DNA of 64,000 bases, from the NCBI RefSeq assembly GCF_017814945.1, contig NZ_JAGIPX010000029.1, forward strand, positions 1 to 64,000. The letters are read 5' to 3'. A program made the translations under genes and the position numbers. Shown in pieces: positions 7,778 through 16,817 of this stretch. Position 1 is the stretch's first letter. The number at the start of each line of letters is the position of its first letter. This DNA comes from Paraburkholderia sp. LEh10. GTDB lineage: Bacteria > Pseudomonadota > Gammaproteobacteria > Burkholderiales > Burkholderiaceae. Below the pieces are notes generated by a model that saw nothing but the letters and a program-made list of their open reading frames with translations, had not been told where the DNA came from and did no database searches.

Positions 7778-9304
7778 TTACATGATTGCGCCGCGCATCC
7801 AGGGCACAAACTCACGGTCGCCGATTCCATTCCGCTCGCTCTGGGTCTTCCTGCCGGACGCGACGTCCAGCATCAGTCGGAAGAGCTGAGTACCCGCTTG
7901 CTCCACCGTGAGCGACTCGTCCACAATCCGACCGCAGTTGAAATCCATATCCGCGCGCATTCGCTCGAACAGTCCGGTGGTTGTCGCGAGCTTGATGGTC
8001 GGCACCGGCTTGGAGCCGAACACCGAACCTCGCCCGGTCGTAAAGCAAACCAGATTGGCACCGCCCGCAATCTGACCAGTCGCTGACACCGGGTCATAGC
8101 CGGGCGTGTCCATGAACACCAGGCCGGACATTGAGACGCGTTCAGCATAGTCATAGACAGCGGCGAGCGCGGTGGTTCCACCCTTCGACACTGCCCCTAG
8201 CGATTTCTCGAGGATGGTGGTAATGCCACCCGCCTTGTTGCCCGGTGAGGGGTTGTTGTTCATATCACCGCCTGATTCAGAGGCATATCGCTGCCACCAA
8301 CGCAGTTTGTCGAGCAGTCGTTGCGCGAGGTCGGCTGACGTGGCCCGTTGTGTGAGCAGGTGCTCTGCGCCGTAGATCTCGGGCGTTTCAGAAAGAATCG
8401 CCGTGCCGCCGCTGCGTACGAGCAGATCGACAGCTGCGCCGAGCGCGGGATTCGCTGTGATCCCCGAATACCCATCCGAGCCGCCGCATTGAAGCCCCAC
8501 CTTCAGCCGCGCGGCGGGAACCGCTGTACGCGTCAAACGGTTGGCCGCGGACAACATCTCCCGGACGATCGCTATTCCGCGCGCCACCGTCTCCCGTACG
8601 CCGCCCTCGTCCTGTATGACCAGGCTTTGGACAAGAGCGGGGCGGTCAGCGCCAAGCGAATTCATGATGCCGCTGACCTGATTGACTTCACAGCCGAGCC
8701 CCACCACCAATACACCTGCGAAATTGGGATTGTGGGCGTAGCCGGTAAGGGTGCGGCGAAGCAATGTCATGCCGTCACCCGCGGCAGACATTCCGCAACC
8801 GCTTTGATGGGTAATGGCAACGACCCCATCGACCGCCTCAAACGGGGCCATGGCGTCGCCTCTGAAAGCGTCCGCGATCGCGTGACAGACGCTCGCCGAA
8901 CAATTGACGCTGGCAACGACCCCGACATAATTGCGGGTTCCGACCTGTCCGTCCGAGCGCAGAAAGCCGTGGAAAGTCTCCGACTGCGCAGCAGCCGTGG
9001 GGACGGGTAGAGCATCGTCGTGCACCGAGCAATGGGGGTGATGCTCGGGCATGCCGACGTTGTGAACGTGCACGTGCTCACCTGGCTCAATATCACTCAG
9101 CGCGACACCGATGGTCTGCCGGTACTTCGTCACTGCGCTGCCACGCGGAATGTGCCGGATAGCCAGCTTGTGGCCAGCCGGAATTGCACTTCTGGCTAGA
9201 ACCGATTGCCCGCCGGCCTCAATTGACGTGCCGGCCTCGATTGCCCGCAGCACCACGGCTACGTTGTCGTCGCTGTGAAGAATGATGACGGTCTGGTCTT
9301 TCAT
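7778..9304 (-). CDS. Altronate/galactarate dehydratase family protein (UxaA-like)
   Basis: A 508-residue UxaA/GarD-family dehydratase with an N-terminal SAF domain (IPAGHKLAIRHIPRGSAV, residues about 1-90) fused to the large catalytic part (FLRSDGQVGTRNYVGVVASV onward). Conserved strings include THQSGCGMS, GLGCEVNQ, LQCGGSDGYSGITANP, SPGNKAGGITTILEKSLGA and NLVCFTTGRGS. UxaA dehydrates D-altronate to 2-keto-3-deoxy-D-gluconate with a divalent metal. It overlaps the preceding reductase by 4 bases (ATGA), so the two are coupled. With the upstream reductase and Zn dehydrogenase it would complete L-galactonate to tagaturonate to altronate to KDG. Related substrates (galactarate, an L-fuconate analogue) remain possible. 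Confidence 0.9.
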   Translation of the reverse strand: MKDQTVIILHSDDNVAVVLRAIEAGTSIEAGGQSVLARSAIPAGHKLAIRHIPRGSAVTKYRQTIGVALSDIEPGEHVHVHNVGMPEHHPHCSVHDDALPVPTAAAQSETFHGFLRSDGQVGTRNYVGVVASVNCSASVCHAIADAFRGDAMAPFEAVDGVVAITHQSGCGMSAAGDGMTLLRRTLTGYAHNPNFAGVLVVGLGCEVNQVSGIMNSLGADRPALVQSLVIQDEGGVRETVARGIAIVREMLSAANRLTRTAVPAARLKVGLQCGGSDGYSGITANPALGAAVDLLVRSGGTAILSETPEIYGAEHLLTQRATSADLAQRLLDKLRWWQRYASESGGDMNNNPSPGNKAGGITTILEKSLGAVSKGGTTALAAVYDYAERVSMSGLVFMDTPGYDPVSATGQIAGGANLVCFTTGRGSVFGSKPVPTIKLATTTGLFERMRADMDFNCGRIVDESLTVEQAGTQLFRLMLDVASGRKTQSERNGIGDREFVPWMRGAIM

Positions 9305-10461
9305 GATGCGTCCGCCTCTTTTATCGAAGGTGCCATTCCATGCCGCGTAAGCAGTTCACGAAGACGCGTCTGACGGGGCGCAATCGATAGCGAATCCGCC
9401 AGATCCATGAGCGGCACGATTCGCCGCCGCACCTTCTCTACATGGTTGTTTGCGATGTCAGCGATGCGGTGATCCAGATGCGGATTGAGCAACCGTTCCC
9501 GTACGCTCGCGACGTACTCTTCAGCGCGGGCGCGCAAACCCATCGCAGTGAAGACAGGCATCACTTCTTTCTCCCACACAGCCTCGATGCTCTCGCGTAG
9601 CGCGGCATCGTTCATTGCATCGGCGACCGTTTCGCTCGGGCTTCGGCTTTGGGCAAGCCACTGATCGGCTAGCCAGGTATGCCCAAGATTCAGAAAGAAC
9701 AGCTTGAGCTGCTCGTAGGTACGCAGATCGTCAGTGACGACGATGTCTTCGTGCGTACACGGCAGTTCCATGCCTGCGCGTCGCTCGATCGCCCACAGCG
9801 CATAGGGTTCGGCCACGGCGCCCACGGGTTCGATCGGTTCTGAAACGATTCGGTCGACGAGCGAATTGACCCACACGCATCGCTGCGACAGGTATTCGAT
9901 GAATGCCGCCGGCTGCTGCCAGCGTTTGGCAAGACCCAGCACGCTATCGCACAGCGTGTCGCCGTTGCTCGCGATCAGCTCACAGGGAAAGACCGATACG
10001 CCACAGTCGGGCCGTTCGCGCCATCGTGCGTGAAGGAGCACAAGCAGCTTGGCCGGGAAGCTGCGCGGTACCTGTGCGTCTGGCGAGAGCAGTGCGGCCG
10101 AGTCGCGCTCATCGAGGCGGTAGCCCGCGTCGCCCGTATTCGACACGATGACGCGTACATCATGAATCGCGGTATGGCGGATCAGCGCCCAGTCGCGAGC
10201 AGCGATCCACGCTGCGCGCACGGCGCGGCATTGAATCACCGTGTCCACGATCGCGCCCTTCTGCCAGCCGCGGATCTTCACGGGATAGCTGTTCCCTGTG
10301 TTCAATGCCGCGATACGCGCATAACTCGACGGATTGTCGGTGGTTTGCACGACGGTGATGCCGCCGAGCGCATCACCGCGCTCGAGCGCCTGCGAGACGA
10401 ACAGGGCGACATGTGCCTGCAGGAAGCGGCTGGTGCCGAACTGAAGAATGGGTTGACTCAT
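9301..10461 (-). CDS. Mannitol dehydrogenase-family reductase (tagaturonate/fructuronate reductase-like)
   Basis: A 386-residue member of the long-chain polyol dehydrogenase family that includes UxaB and UxuB. It opens with the NAD-site text ILQFGTSRFLQAHVALF. The substrate-domain signatures are VWVNSLVDRIVS, FFLNLGHTWLAD and the lysine-bearing HLDHRIADIANNHVEKVRRR. UxaB (about 483) is longer, so this is a shorter branch. It lies 22 bases after the Zn dehydrogenase (AGGA ribosome site) and overlaps the UxaA-like gene by ATGA. In context it would reduce D-tagaturonate to D-altronate. The precise keto-acid is inferred. Confidence 0.87.
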   Translation of the reverse strand: MSQPILQFGTSRFLQAHVALFVSQALERGDALGGITVVQTTDNPSSYARIAALNTGNSYPVKIRGWQKGAIVDTVIQCRAVRAAWIAARDWALIRHTAIHDVRVIVSNTGDAGYRLDERDSAALLSPDAQVPRSFPAKLLVLLHARWRERPDCGVSVFPCELIASNGDTLCDSVLGLAKRWQQPAAFIEYLSQRCVWVNSLVDRIVSEPIEPVGAVAEPYALWAIERRAGMELPCTHEDIVVTDDLRTYEQLKLFFLNLGHTWLADQWLAQSRSPSETVADAMNDAALRESIEAVWEKEVMPVFTAMGLRARAEEYVASVRERLLNPHLDHRIADIANNHVEKVRRRIVPLMDLADSLSIAPRQTRLRELLTRHGMAPSIKEADAS

Positions 10462-10483
10462 TCGAACGATCCTGCCGTTTCGT

Positions 10484-11491
10484 TTAGCACTCGACCAAAG
10501 CCTTGACGACGGTCTGTCCCGGCTCCATCAGTTTTGGAAACTCGGTTGGCACGTCTGCGAGGCTCATCCGGTGAGTGTTCAGCGCCTTGTCCGGGATGAG
10601 GCCCGCGCGCATCGCGTCCAGCACTGTCTCGAAGTCTTCCGCAGTAGCATTGCGACTGCCGAGCAGCGTCGCTTCGCGCTTGTGAAACTCCGGGTCGGAG
10701 AACGTGACCTCGCCCGGCACGATCGAGATAAGCACATATTTGCCGCCGTGCGCAATGAACTCGAAGCCCCGGTTCATCGCCTTGATGTTCCCAGTCGCGT
10801 CGAACACGACGTCGAAGAACTCGCCGGCCGTGAGCGCCGAAAGTTCGTCAGCGTCAACGGGCCCGATGGAAACGGTGGAAACGCCAATGTGCTCACGGCA
10901 GAACGCCAGACGGTCTGCGCGGGTGTCCAGGCAGGTAACGACTGCGCCGCGCAGTTTTGCGAACAGCATGGCGGCCATGCCGATGGGCCCCGCGCCCACG
11001 ACGAGCGCCCGCTGGCCGGCCGATACGTCGGCACGGCGAACCGCGTGTGCGCCGATCGCGAGGAATTCAAGCATCGCCGCCTGATCGAGCGTAACGCCGT
11101 CCGCCTTGTGAACGAACTGCGCGGGCACCGATAGATACTCCGCCAACGCGCCATCGCGATGCACGCCCAATACCTTGATATTGATGCAGCAATTCGTTTT
11201 TCCCTGTCTGCACGCAACGCATGTCCCGCAGGACAGATAGGGCATCACGTAGACGGCGTCGCCGGGCGCAACGTGCGCGCCGGTCTCCGCCTCAGCGACG
11301 ATGGCGGACAGCTCGTGTCCCATCACGCGCGGATACTCGAGATACGGCTGGTTCCCCGTATAGATATGCATGTCGGTGCCGCAGATACCGACGCGACTGA
11401 CGCGCAGCAGTACCTCGCCGTCTACGCGGTGAGGCGGTTCGCGGTCTTCGTGGCGCAGAACGCCGGGCGATTCGCAGATGACGCTGAGCAT
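10484..11491 (-). CDS. Zinc-dependent medium-chain dehydrogenase (L-galactonate 5-dehydrogenase-like)
   Basis: A 335-residue NAD-dependent medium-chain dehydrogenase. Catalytic zinc ligands are visible in VGICGTDMH, GHE of VMGHELS and the later acidic site. Structural zinc cysteines lie in SCGTCVACRQGKTNCC, and the nucleotide site is VVGAGPIGMAA. ATG 11491 is preferred because AAGGA lies just upstream. A longer frame from 11560 would be inside the broken lactonase. YjjN/LgoD-type enzymes oxidise L-galactonate to D-tagaturonate, which fits the reductase and dehydratase that follow. L-gulonate or L-fuconate dehydrogenase are alternatives. Confidence 0.88.
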   Translation of the reverse strand: MLSVICESPGVLRHEDREPPHRVDGEVLLRVSRVGICGTDMHIYTGNQPYLEYPRVMGHELSAIVAEAETGAHVAPGDAVYVMPYLSCGTCVACRQGKTNCCINIKVLGVHRDGALAEYLSVPAQFVHKADGVTLDQAAMLEFLAIGAHAVRRADVSAGQRALVVGAGPIGMAAMLFAKLRGAVVTCLDTRADRLAFCREHIGVSTVSIGPVDADELSALTAGEFFDVVFDATGNIKAMNRGFEFIAHGGKYVLISIVPGEVTFSDPEFHKREATLLGSRNATAEDFETVLDAMRAGLIPDKALNTHRMSLADVPTEFPKLMEPGQTVVKALVEC

Positions 11492-12072
11492 TGTGACGTC
11501 CTTAGGATTGAGCGACTCGATGGCCGGATGGCCGATCGATTCTGTAGAAATGGAATGCATTGCTGCCGAAGACGGGGGGTGTGCTTCGGGACCAGGAAAA
11601 CGGTCGCAGCACTGTTCGCACCGAGCAGCGCCTGTAGATGACGAGGCTTGACGAGCGCGTCGAAACTGAGGTCATGCGCGAGCATCGCTTCGATCGCAGG
11701 CTCGAGCATCGGACCGGCGATCCAGTTGTCGTCGGCAAGGTCTTGCAGCATGGGCCGAATGCCTCGAAGCTTCGGATGCCGGGCGAGCGAGGCCAACCTT
11801 GGCGGCGCGTCCGGCGACTTCAGATCCACCCACCCCACGACTGCGCGGACGAAGTGATTTTGCGACGCAAGATCGAGCAGATACTCGATGTCTTCATGCG
11901 TGGGCAGGGACTGGACGAGCACGGATCCCTGCACGTTGAACTGCGCGAGCAAAGGAGCAAGGTCCTCGGGTCCGAAATCCTGGTAGATGGCGTCGAGCGT
12001 TGGCGGCGGCCAGGCGCCTCTGCGTTGCGCGATCTGCCAGAAGTGCTGGTGCGCATCGATCCGGAACGTCAC
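11422..12072 (-). pseudogene. L-fuconolactonase-type amidohydrolase, C-terminal half deleted
   Basis: Starts at GTG 12072, overlapping the stop of the aldose dehydrogenase as GTGA. The text FRIDAHQHFW (metal-binding HxH), GWVDLKSPDAP, KLRGIRPMLQDL and DALVKPRHLQALL is the first 150 residues of the COG3618 lactonase family (usually about 280). Just where the family continues with a VIDHGAKP-type strand, the sequence turns into unrelated residues and runs over the start of the next gene to a stop at 11422. The deletion near base 11635 removes the second metal-ligand half. The gene would hydrolyse the sugar lactone in an intact operon. It is almost certainly inactive here. Confidence 0.85.
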
Positions 12073-13085
12073 GCGCAGACCTCCGGTACGGGCGCCGATT
12101 CGGCGAGCAAGCCGTCGCGCTGCAACGCTTGCCAGAGCTGGTCCGGAATGGGCGTTTCGAGCCATTCGATGTTCTTGTTCAACTGATCGATGCTGCGCGC
12201 ACCGACCACGCATGAGACGACGGCGGGATGCGCCAGCGGAAACTGAAGCGCCGCAGCGGCAAGCGGAACGTCGAAGCGCGCGCACACGGCGGCGAGGCGC
12301 GCGACTTTCTGCGCGACATCGGGCGGAGCGTCGCCATAATTGAACTTGCCATTGCCCGCAAGCACGCCCGAATTGAATACGCCAGCAGCGACAATCCGCG
12401 TTTGCGCGCCGACGCATCGGTCCAGCAAGGGCGTGAGCGCATCCTGTTCAAGCAGCGTGTAGCGGCCCGCGAGCAGAACGAGATTGAGATCGGCTTCCTG
12501 CATCGAATCGACGGCGACCTGCCACTCGTTGACGCCGAGTCCGATCGCGGAGACGGCACGCGACTCGCGCAACTCGGCGAGCGCCCGGAATCCGCCGCCT
12601 CGCGTCAGTTGCTGCCAATAACGTCCATGCGCATCGCCGTGCGTCGCGATGCCGATGTCGTGAACATACAGCACGTCGATCTTTTTCATGCCGAGACGTT
12701 GCTGGCTATCCTCGTATGAGCGCATGATGCCGTCGAACGTGTAGTCGTAGTGAGGCCGGAAGGGCAACGGTTGCGCCCAGCCATCGTCGCCCGGCTGAAC
12801 CGTGTCGTCGGGACGCATGAGACGCCCGACTTTCGTGCTCAGCACGTAATGTTCGCGCTCGCGCATCTGCAGTGATTGACCGACTCGTCGCTCCGACAGC
12901 GTATAGCCGTAGAACGGTGCCGTGTCGAAATAGCGAATGCCCGCGTCCCACGCCCAGTCCACCAGGGCGCTGGCGTCTGCCGTTTGCATCGGCCTGTAAA
13001 GACCGCCCAGTTGTGAACAGCCGAGGCCAAGTGTGGTCATCGCCAGTCCGCTTGCTGGCAGCTCGCGCGTTCCGTTGGCTTTCAT
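12069..13085 (-). CDS. Aldo/keto reductase-family aldose 1-dehydrogenase (L-fucose/L-galactose dehydrogenase type)
   Basis: A 338-residue aldo/keto reductase. The catalytic set is seen as Asp and Tyr in YFDTAPFYGYTLSERRVG, Lys in VLSTKVGR and His in VLYVHDIG. The LGLGCSQLGGLYRP opening and the GVNEWQ strand place it in the D-threo-aldose/L-fucose dehydrogenase and pyridoxal 4-dehydrogenase group. That group oxidises L-fucose, L-galactose or D-arabinose to the lactone with NAD(P). It follows the substrate-binding gene by 66 bases and is coupled to the truncated lactonase. The sugar cannot be fixed from sequence. Confidence 0.88.
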   Translation of the reverse strand: MKANGTRELPASGLAMTTLGLGCSQLGGLYRPMQTADASALVDWAWDAGIRYFDTAPFYGYTLSERRVGQSLQMREREHYVLSTKVGRLMRPDDTVQPGDDGWAQPLPFRPHYDYTFDGIMRSYEDSQQRLGMKKIDVLYVHDIGIATHGDAHGRYWQQLTRGGGFRALAELRESRAVSAIGLGVNEWQVAVDSMQEADLNLVLLAGRYTLLEQDALTPLLDRCVGAQTRIVAAGVFNSGVLAGNGKFNYGDAPPDVAQKVARLAAVCARFDVPLAAAALQFPLAHPAVVSCVVGARSIDQLNKNIEWLETPIPDQLWQALQRDGLLAESAPVPEVCA

Positions 13086-13151
13086 CGAGAGTTATGTGGT
13101 GATTGATCGGCGGGCGGACGGGCTTCGAACCGTCCCGTCCGCGCCCGTCCG

Positions 13152-14099
13152 TCAGTAGAGAACGTTCTTTGCTTCAGACGAGTCGAGGTTCTGTTTCTCG
13201 ACCAGCATCACGCCCGTATCGACCTGCTTCGACACAGGCTTGCGTTCGATCACGTTGACGGCGGTCTCGATGCCCTTGTAGCCCATCTGGTAGGAGCTCT
13301 GCACGGCAATCGCCTGGATCGTGCCGTCGCGAACGAAGCCCTGCAGGTCCTGGTTGCCGTCAAAGCCGATCGCAATGACGTTTCCGCCTTTACCTGCTTG
13401 CTGAAGCGCGCGCCCCATCCCGACGGCCGTCGGCTCGTTCGCGCCGAAGATGCCTTTCAGATCCGGGTTGGCCGACAGCACGTCGGTCGTCTGGTTCAGT
13501 GCGTTCGCCATCTGCGACTGCGAATAGAAAGGACCTACTACTTGCAGCTTCGAATGCTCGGCGATGTACTTGCGGAATCCGCCGACGCGGCCGACTTCGG
13601 ATCCTGCACCCGGCACGTACGACATGACGGCTATCTTGCCTGTCTGTCCAACGCGATCGATCATCGCCTTCGCGCAGAGTTCGCCCGCCTTGACGTTGTC
13701 GGTCGACAGGAACGATTGGTAGTACTGCTTGCCAGCCTCCGACACCGTCGAGTCGATCAGCACCACGGGAATATGCGCTTCCCACGCCTTCTTCATGGCG
13801 GGAACGAGGGCGTCGGGATCGGACGGCGCGAGGACGATGCCAGCGACGTGCCGGTTCACTGCGTTCTCGACCATGTTGACTTCATCGGCAATGGCCGATT
13901 CCGCCGCGGGGCCCTGGAACGTCATCGTGTACCCCTTCGCGTTGGCCATCGCAGCGGTGGCGCCTTTCTGCACGTTTTGCCAGTAGTTCGAATTCGCCGT
14001 CTTGACGATGACGGCAATTTCGCCGCCCGCGGCCTGTGCGTGCGCGCTGAACACCGCGCACATCGTTGCGGCCGCAGCCATCAGGGTCAACTTTTTCAT
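13152..14099 (-). CDS. Periplasmic sugar-binding protein of an ABC importer (RbsB family)
   Basis: A 315-residue secreted protein. The signal peptide MKKLTLMAAAATMCAVFS ends in AHAQA, followed by the type I periplasmic binding fold: EIAVIVKTANSNYWQNVQKG, GIVLAPSDPDALVPAMKKA, DSTVSEAGKQYYQSF and AIGFDGNQDLQGFVRDG. I chose ATG 14099 over upstream in-frame codons because GAGGAG lies 7 bases before it and the signal peptide begins there. It would capture the aldose and pass it to the permease, whose gene ends 34 bases upstream. Confidence 0.94.
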   Translation of the reverse strand: MKKLTLMAAAATMCAVFSAHAQAAGGEIAVIVKTANSNYWQNVQKGATAAMANAKGYTMTFQGPAAESAIADEVNMVENAVNRHVAGIVLAPSDPDALVPAMKKAWEAHIPVVLIDSTVSEAGKQYYQSFLSTDNVKAGELCAKAMIDRVGQTGKIAVMSYVPGAGSEVGRVGGFRKYIAEHSKLQVVGPFYSQSQMANALNQTTDVLSANPDLKGIFGANEPTAVGMGRALQQAGKGGNVIAIGFDGNQDLQGFVRDGTIQAIAVQSSYQMGYKGIETAVNVIERKPVSKQVDTGVMLVEKQNLDSSEAKNVLY

Positions 14100-14133
14100 G
14101 TCTCGCTCCTCGATTGTGATTTGACGTTGCTGA

Positions 14134-15165
14134 CTACATCTTCCGGTTACGGAGTTGGTCGATCCATACGGTGCCGAGAATGACAACACCGATGATGATC
14201 TGCTGGATGAAGCTCGATACGCCGTTCATGTTCAGACCGTTGCGCAGCACGCCTATCACGAACGCGCCGATGGCCGTGCCGGAGATCGTGCCGACGCCGC
14301 CCATCAACGAGGTGCCGCCGATCACGGCGCTGGCGATGGCATCGAGCTCATACATCACACCTTCGTTCGGCTGGGCAGTGACAAGGCGCGACATCAGCAC
14401 GCAGCCGGTGGCGCCGGCAAGCAATCCGGACAGCACGTAGGTGAAAAGCTTGACGCCCTGCACATTGACGCCGGAAAGCCGCGCAGCTTCTGCGTTCGAT
14501 CCCACTGCATAGATGTGTCGGCCAAGTGATGTCCGCGAAAGCAGAACAGAGACGGCCAGAAACAGCACGATCATGATGACGACGGGATAGGGAATGCCAG
14601 GAAAGACAGTGTCCGGAAAACCATCCGCCCCGATATGGGAGATCTTGAAGAGGGCGCCGTTGCCCAGTTCGCCGAACGCATCGCCGAGTCCCGAAACCGG
14701 TCTTGCACCTGTGATCTGCAGAGCGAGACCGCGGGCGACCAGCATCATGCCCAAGGTGGCGATGAAGGGAGGCAGCCCCATCCGCGTGACGCAGATGCCG
14801 TTGACCCAGCCGCACGCGGCGCCGACCAGCATGCCGCCCAGCATCGCGACGGGAACAGGCACGCCGGCCTTGACCAGCAGCGCAGCCGCGACACCGGCCA
14901 GCGCAAGTACGGACCCTACGGACAGGTCGATGCCGCCGGTGATGATGACGCACGTTGCCGCCACGCCGAGATACGCAATGGATGTAACCTGGAGCGCGAC
15001 CGTCATGAGGTTGCCGACCGAGAAGAATGCGGCACTCGTCAGTGAAAACGCGACGATCAACGCCACGAGGCTGCCGAGTGCGGCGAACTTCTGAATCAGG
15101 TCACGACGGCGCTGCCGCGCATGCCGCTCGATGGCCTGCGTCTGGCCGGATGTGATTTCAAGCAT
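14134..15165 (-). CDS. Sugar ABC importer permease (RbsC family)
   Basis: A 343-residue polytopic inner-membrane protein with about 8-10 hydrophobic segments. The family signature TGGIDLSVGSVLALAG is followed by LGMMLVARGLAL, GRHIYAVGSNAEAARLSGV and ASAVIGGTSLMGGVGTISG. ATG 15165 is used (AGGGAGA upstream); it overlaps the end of the ATPase gene by 8 bases. It would form the homodimeric channel with the downstream binding protein and upstream ATPase. Confidence 0.94.
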   Translation of the reverse strand: MLEITSGQTQAIERHARQRRRDLIQKFAALGSLVALIVAFSLTSAAFFSVGNLMTVALQVTSIAYLGVAATCVIITGGIDLSVGSVLALAGVAAALLVKAGVPVPVAMLGGMLVGAACGWVNGICVTRMGLPPFIATLGMMLVARGLALQITGARPVSGLGDAFGELGNGALFKISHIGADGFPDTVFPGIPYPVVIMIVLFLAVSVLLSRTSLGRHIYAVGSNAEAARLSGVNVQGVKLFTYVLSGLLAGATGCVLMSRLVTAQPNEGVMYELDAIASAVIGGTSLMGGVGTISGTAIGAFVIGVLRNGLNMNGVSSFIQQIIIGVVILGTVWIDQLRNRKM

Positions 15166-16717
15166 GGCTTCTCCCTGATGCATGGTGCAGAATTTCCTCC
15201 TGACTGGTCTGTCTTGTGTTGAGGACAGCGGTAATGCGTCCTTCGTGGAACACGGCGATGCGATCGGTCATACCGAGCAGTTCCGGCAACTCGGAACTGA
15301 TGAGCACGACACCAACGCCGTCCGCGGCGAGCCGGTCCATCAGCCCATAGATCGCGTATTTCGCGCCGACGTCGATACCGCGCGTCGGTTCGTCAAAGAA
15401 CAAAATGCGCGAGCCGCGGTATAGCCACTTGCTGATGACGATCTTCTGCTGGTTGCCTCCTGACAGGTTCCTCGCGATCTGCCTGACGCTCGGGGTACGG
15501 ATGCCGAGTTCTCGCACGTAACGCTCGGCGATCGAGGTCTCTTCGGAGAAGCGCAGAAAGCCGCGCGACGAAACGCCCCGGACGTTGGCAAGGGTGATGT
15601 TCGCGGCGACGGCCATCGACAGTGCCAGGCCGTCTTTCTTGCGGTCCTCGGACAGGTACGCAATCCCGTGACGGATGGCCTCGCGTGGCGAGCCGATTGA
15701 CACAGGCGTGTCGCCGAGCATGATCGTGCCGGCGTCCGGCCGCTCCGCGCCGAAGATGGCGCGAGCCACTTCCGTGCGCCCTGCGCCCATCAACCCGGCG
15801 AAGCCAAGGATTTCGCCCCTGCGCAGATCGAAGGACAACGGACCGAACGTCCCTGTCCTTTGCAGGTCTTGCACGCGTAGCAGGGTGTCGTCCGTGGGAA
15901 TTGACTGGCGCGGCGGATAGGCGTCGTCGAGCGAACGTCCTACCATTCGCGCCACAATTTCATTGACCGTCGTGGATGCAAAGTCGCTGGTTGCGATGTG
16001 ACGGCCATCGCGCAAGACCGTGACGCGATCCACGATCTGCGCCATCTCGTCGAGTCGATGCGAGATATAAAGAATCGCGACTCCGTCGGCGCGCAGTTCC
16101 TTGATGATGCGAAACAGCTGAACTGTTTCCGACTCCGTCAGGGAGGACGTGGGCTCGTCCATGATCAGCACGCGCGCGTCCAGTGACAGTGCCTTCGCGA
16201 TCTCTACCATCTGCTGTTGCGCGATCGACAACGCGCCGACCAGCGTGGTCGGCGACACGTTCAGCCCGATGCGCTGAAGGCACTTCTGTGCGTTGGCATT
16301 CAGCCTGCGGTAGTCGACGAATGGTCCGCGCATGGGTTCGCGCGCGAGATAGATGTTCTCGGCGACCGACAGATGGGGCACCAGGTTCAGTTCCTGGTGA
16401 ATGATCGCGATGCCCGCCGCCTGTGCATCCGACGTTGAAGAAAACTGTACCGGTCTGCCCTGATACAACACGACACCCTCATCCGCGCGGTACTGGCCGC
16501 TGATGATCTTCATCAGCGTGGACTTGCCGGCACCGTTTTCTCCGCAGATTGCATGCACCTCACCTGCGTGCAGACGCAGATCAATGCCATCGAGAGCAAT
16601 GACACCTGGAAAGCGCTTCCCGACACCTTTGAGTGTAAGGACCTCCGGAAACAACCGTGGCTCAGGCGCGGACCCGGGCTGGCGCAGCATGTTGTGGCGT
16701 GTCACTCGCGTCTCCAT
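15158..16717 (-). CDS. Sugar ABC importer ATPase with two nucleotide-binding domains (RbsA family)
   Basis: A 519-residue protein with two ABC domains, as in RbsA/MglA/AraG. Domain 1 has Walker A GENGAGKST, signature-like LSIAQQQM and Walker B VLIMDEPTSSL. Domain 2 has the degenerate Walker A LMGAGRTEV, signature LSGGNQQK and LFFDEPTRGIDVGAK. ATG 16717 is chosen with an AGAGG site upstream; a longer start at 16759 would fall in the operator region. It is the first gene of the leftward sugar operon, directly under the divergent promoter region. Confidence 0.94.
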   Translation of the reverse strand: METRVTRHNMLRQPGSAPEPRLFPEVLTLKGVGKRFPGVIALDGIDLRLHAGEVHAICGENGAGKSTLMKIISGQYRADEGVVLYQGRPVQFSSTSDAQAAGIAIIHQELNLVPHLSVAENIYLAREPMRGPFVDYRRLNANAQKCLQRIGLNVSPTTLVGALSIAQQQMVEIAKALSLDARVLIMDEPTSSLTESETVQLFRIIKELRADGVAILYISHRLDEMAQIVDRVTVLRDGRHIATSDFASTTVNEIVARMVGRSLDDAYPPRQSIPTDDTLLRVQDLQRTGTFGPLSFDLRRGEILGFAGLMGAGRTEVARAIFGAERPDAGTIMLGDTPVSIGSPREAIRHGIAYLSEDRKKDGLALSMAVAANITLANVRGVSSRGFLRFSEETSIAERYVRELGIRTPSVRQIARNLSGGNQQKIVISKWLYRGSRILFFDEPTRGIDVGAKYAIYGLMDRLAADGVGVVLISSELPELLGMTDRIAVFHEGRITAVLNTRQTSQEEILHHASGRSHA

Positions 16718-16759
16718 TCTTGTGGCCTCTTTCGTTTGGTGCACCGGACCGGCGACCAA

Positions 16760-16772
16760 CTGGCTAGGCCAA
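16760..16772. promoter_or_regulatory. Operator candidate O2 for the GntR regulator
   Basis: Reverse strand TTGGCCTAGCCAG, an imperfect palindrome of the form TTGG-N5-CCAR, just downstream of the predicted -10 box of the sugar operon. It matches O1 at 10 of 13 positions. Confidence 0.5.
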
Positions 16773-16782
16773 TCTGGAAATT

Positions 16783-16812
16783 ATTAAAGCTTAGAGCCGC
16801 TGATTTGGTCAA
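16783..16812 (-). promoter_or_regulatory. Candidate sigma-70 promoter of the sugar operon
   Basis: On the reverse strand TTGACC (16812-16807) and TTTAAT (16788-16783) are separated by 18 bases, about 70 bases upstream of the ATPase start. The -35 box lies inside the upstream operator candidate, and the second operator lies just downstream of the -10 box, a layout suited to repression. Confidence 0.5.
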
Positions 16813-16817
16813 GCCAA
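16805..16817. promoter_or_regulatory. Operator candidate O1 for the GntR regulator
   Basis: TTGGTCAAGCCAA, a TTGG-N5-CCAA palindrome that overlaps the predicted -35 box. It shares the pattern TTGGYCWAGCCAR with O2. A weaker related string (CCAGACTAGCCAG on the reverse strand, about 16857-16869) lies nearer the regulator gene. Confidence 0.5.

Noticed and set aside
16791..16803. Second copy of the MITE end (TTAGAGCCGCTGA)
   Set aside because: Only 8 bases match the end motif and there is no facing partner, so it is probably chance.
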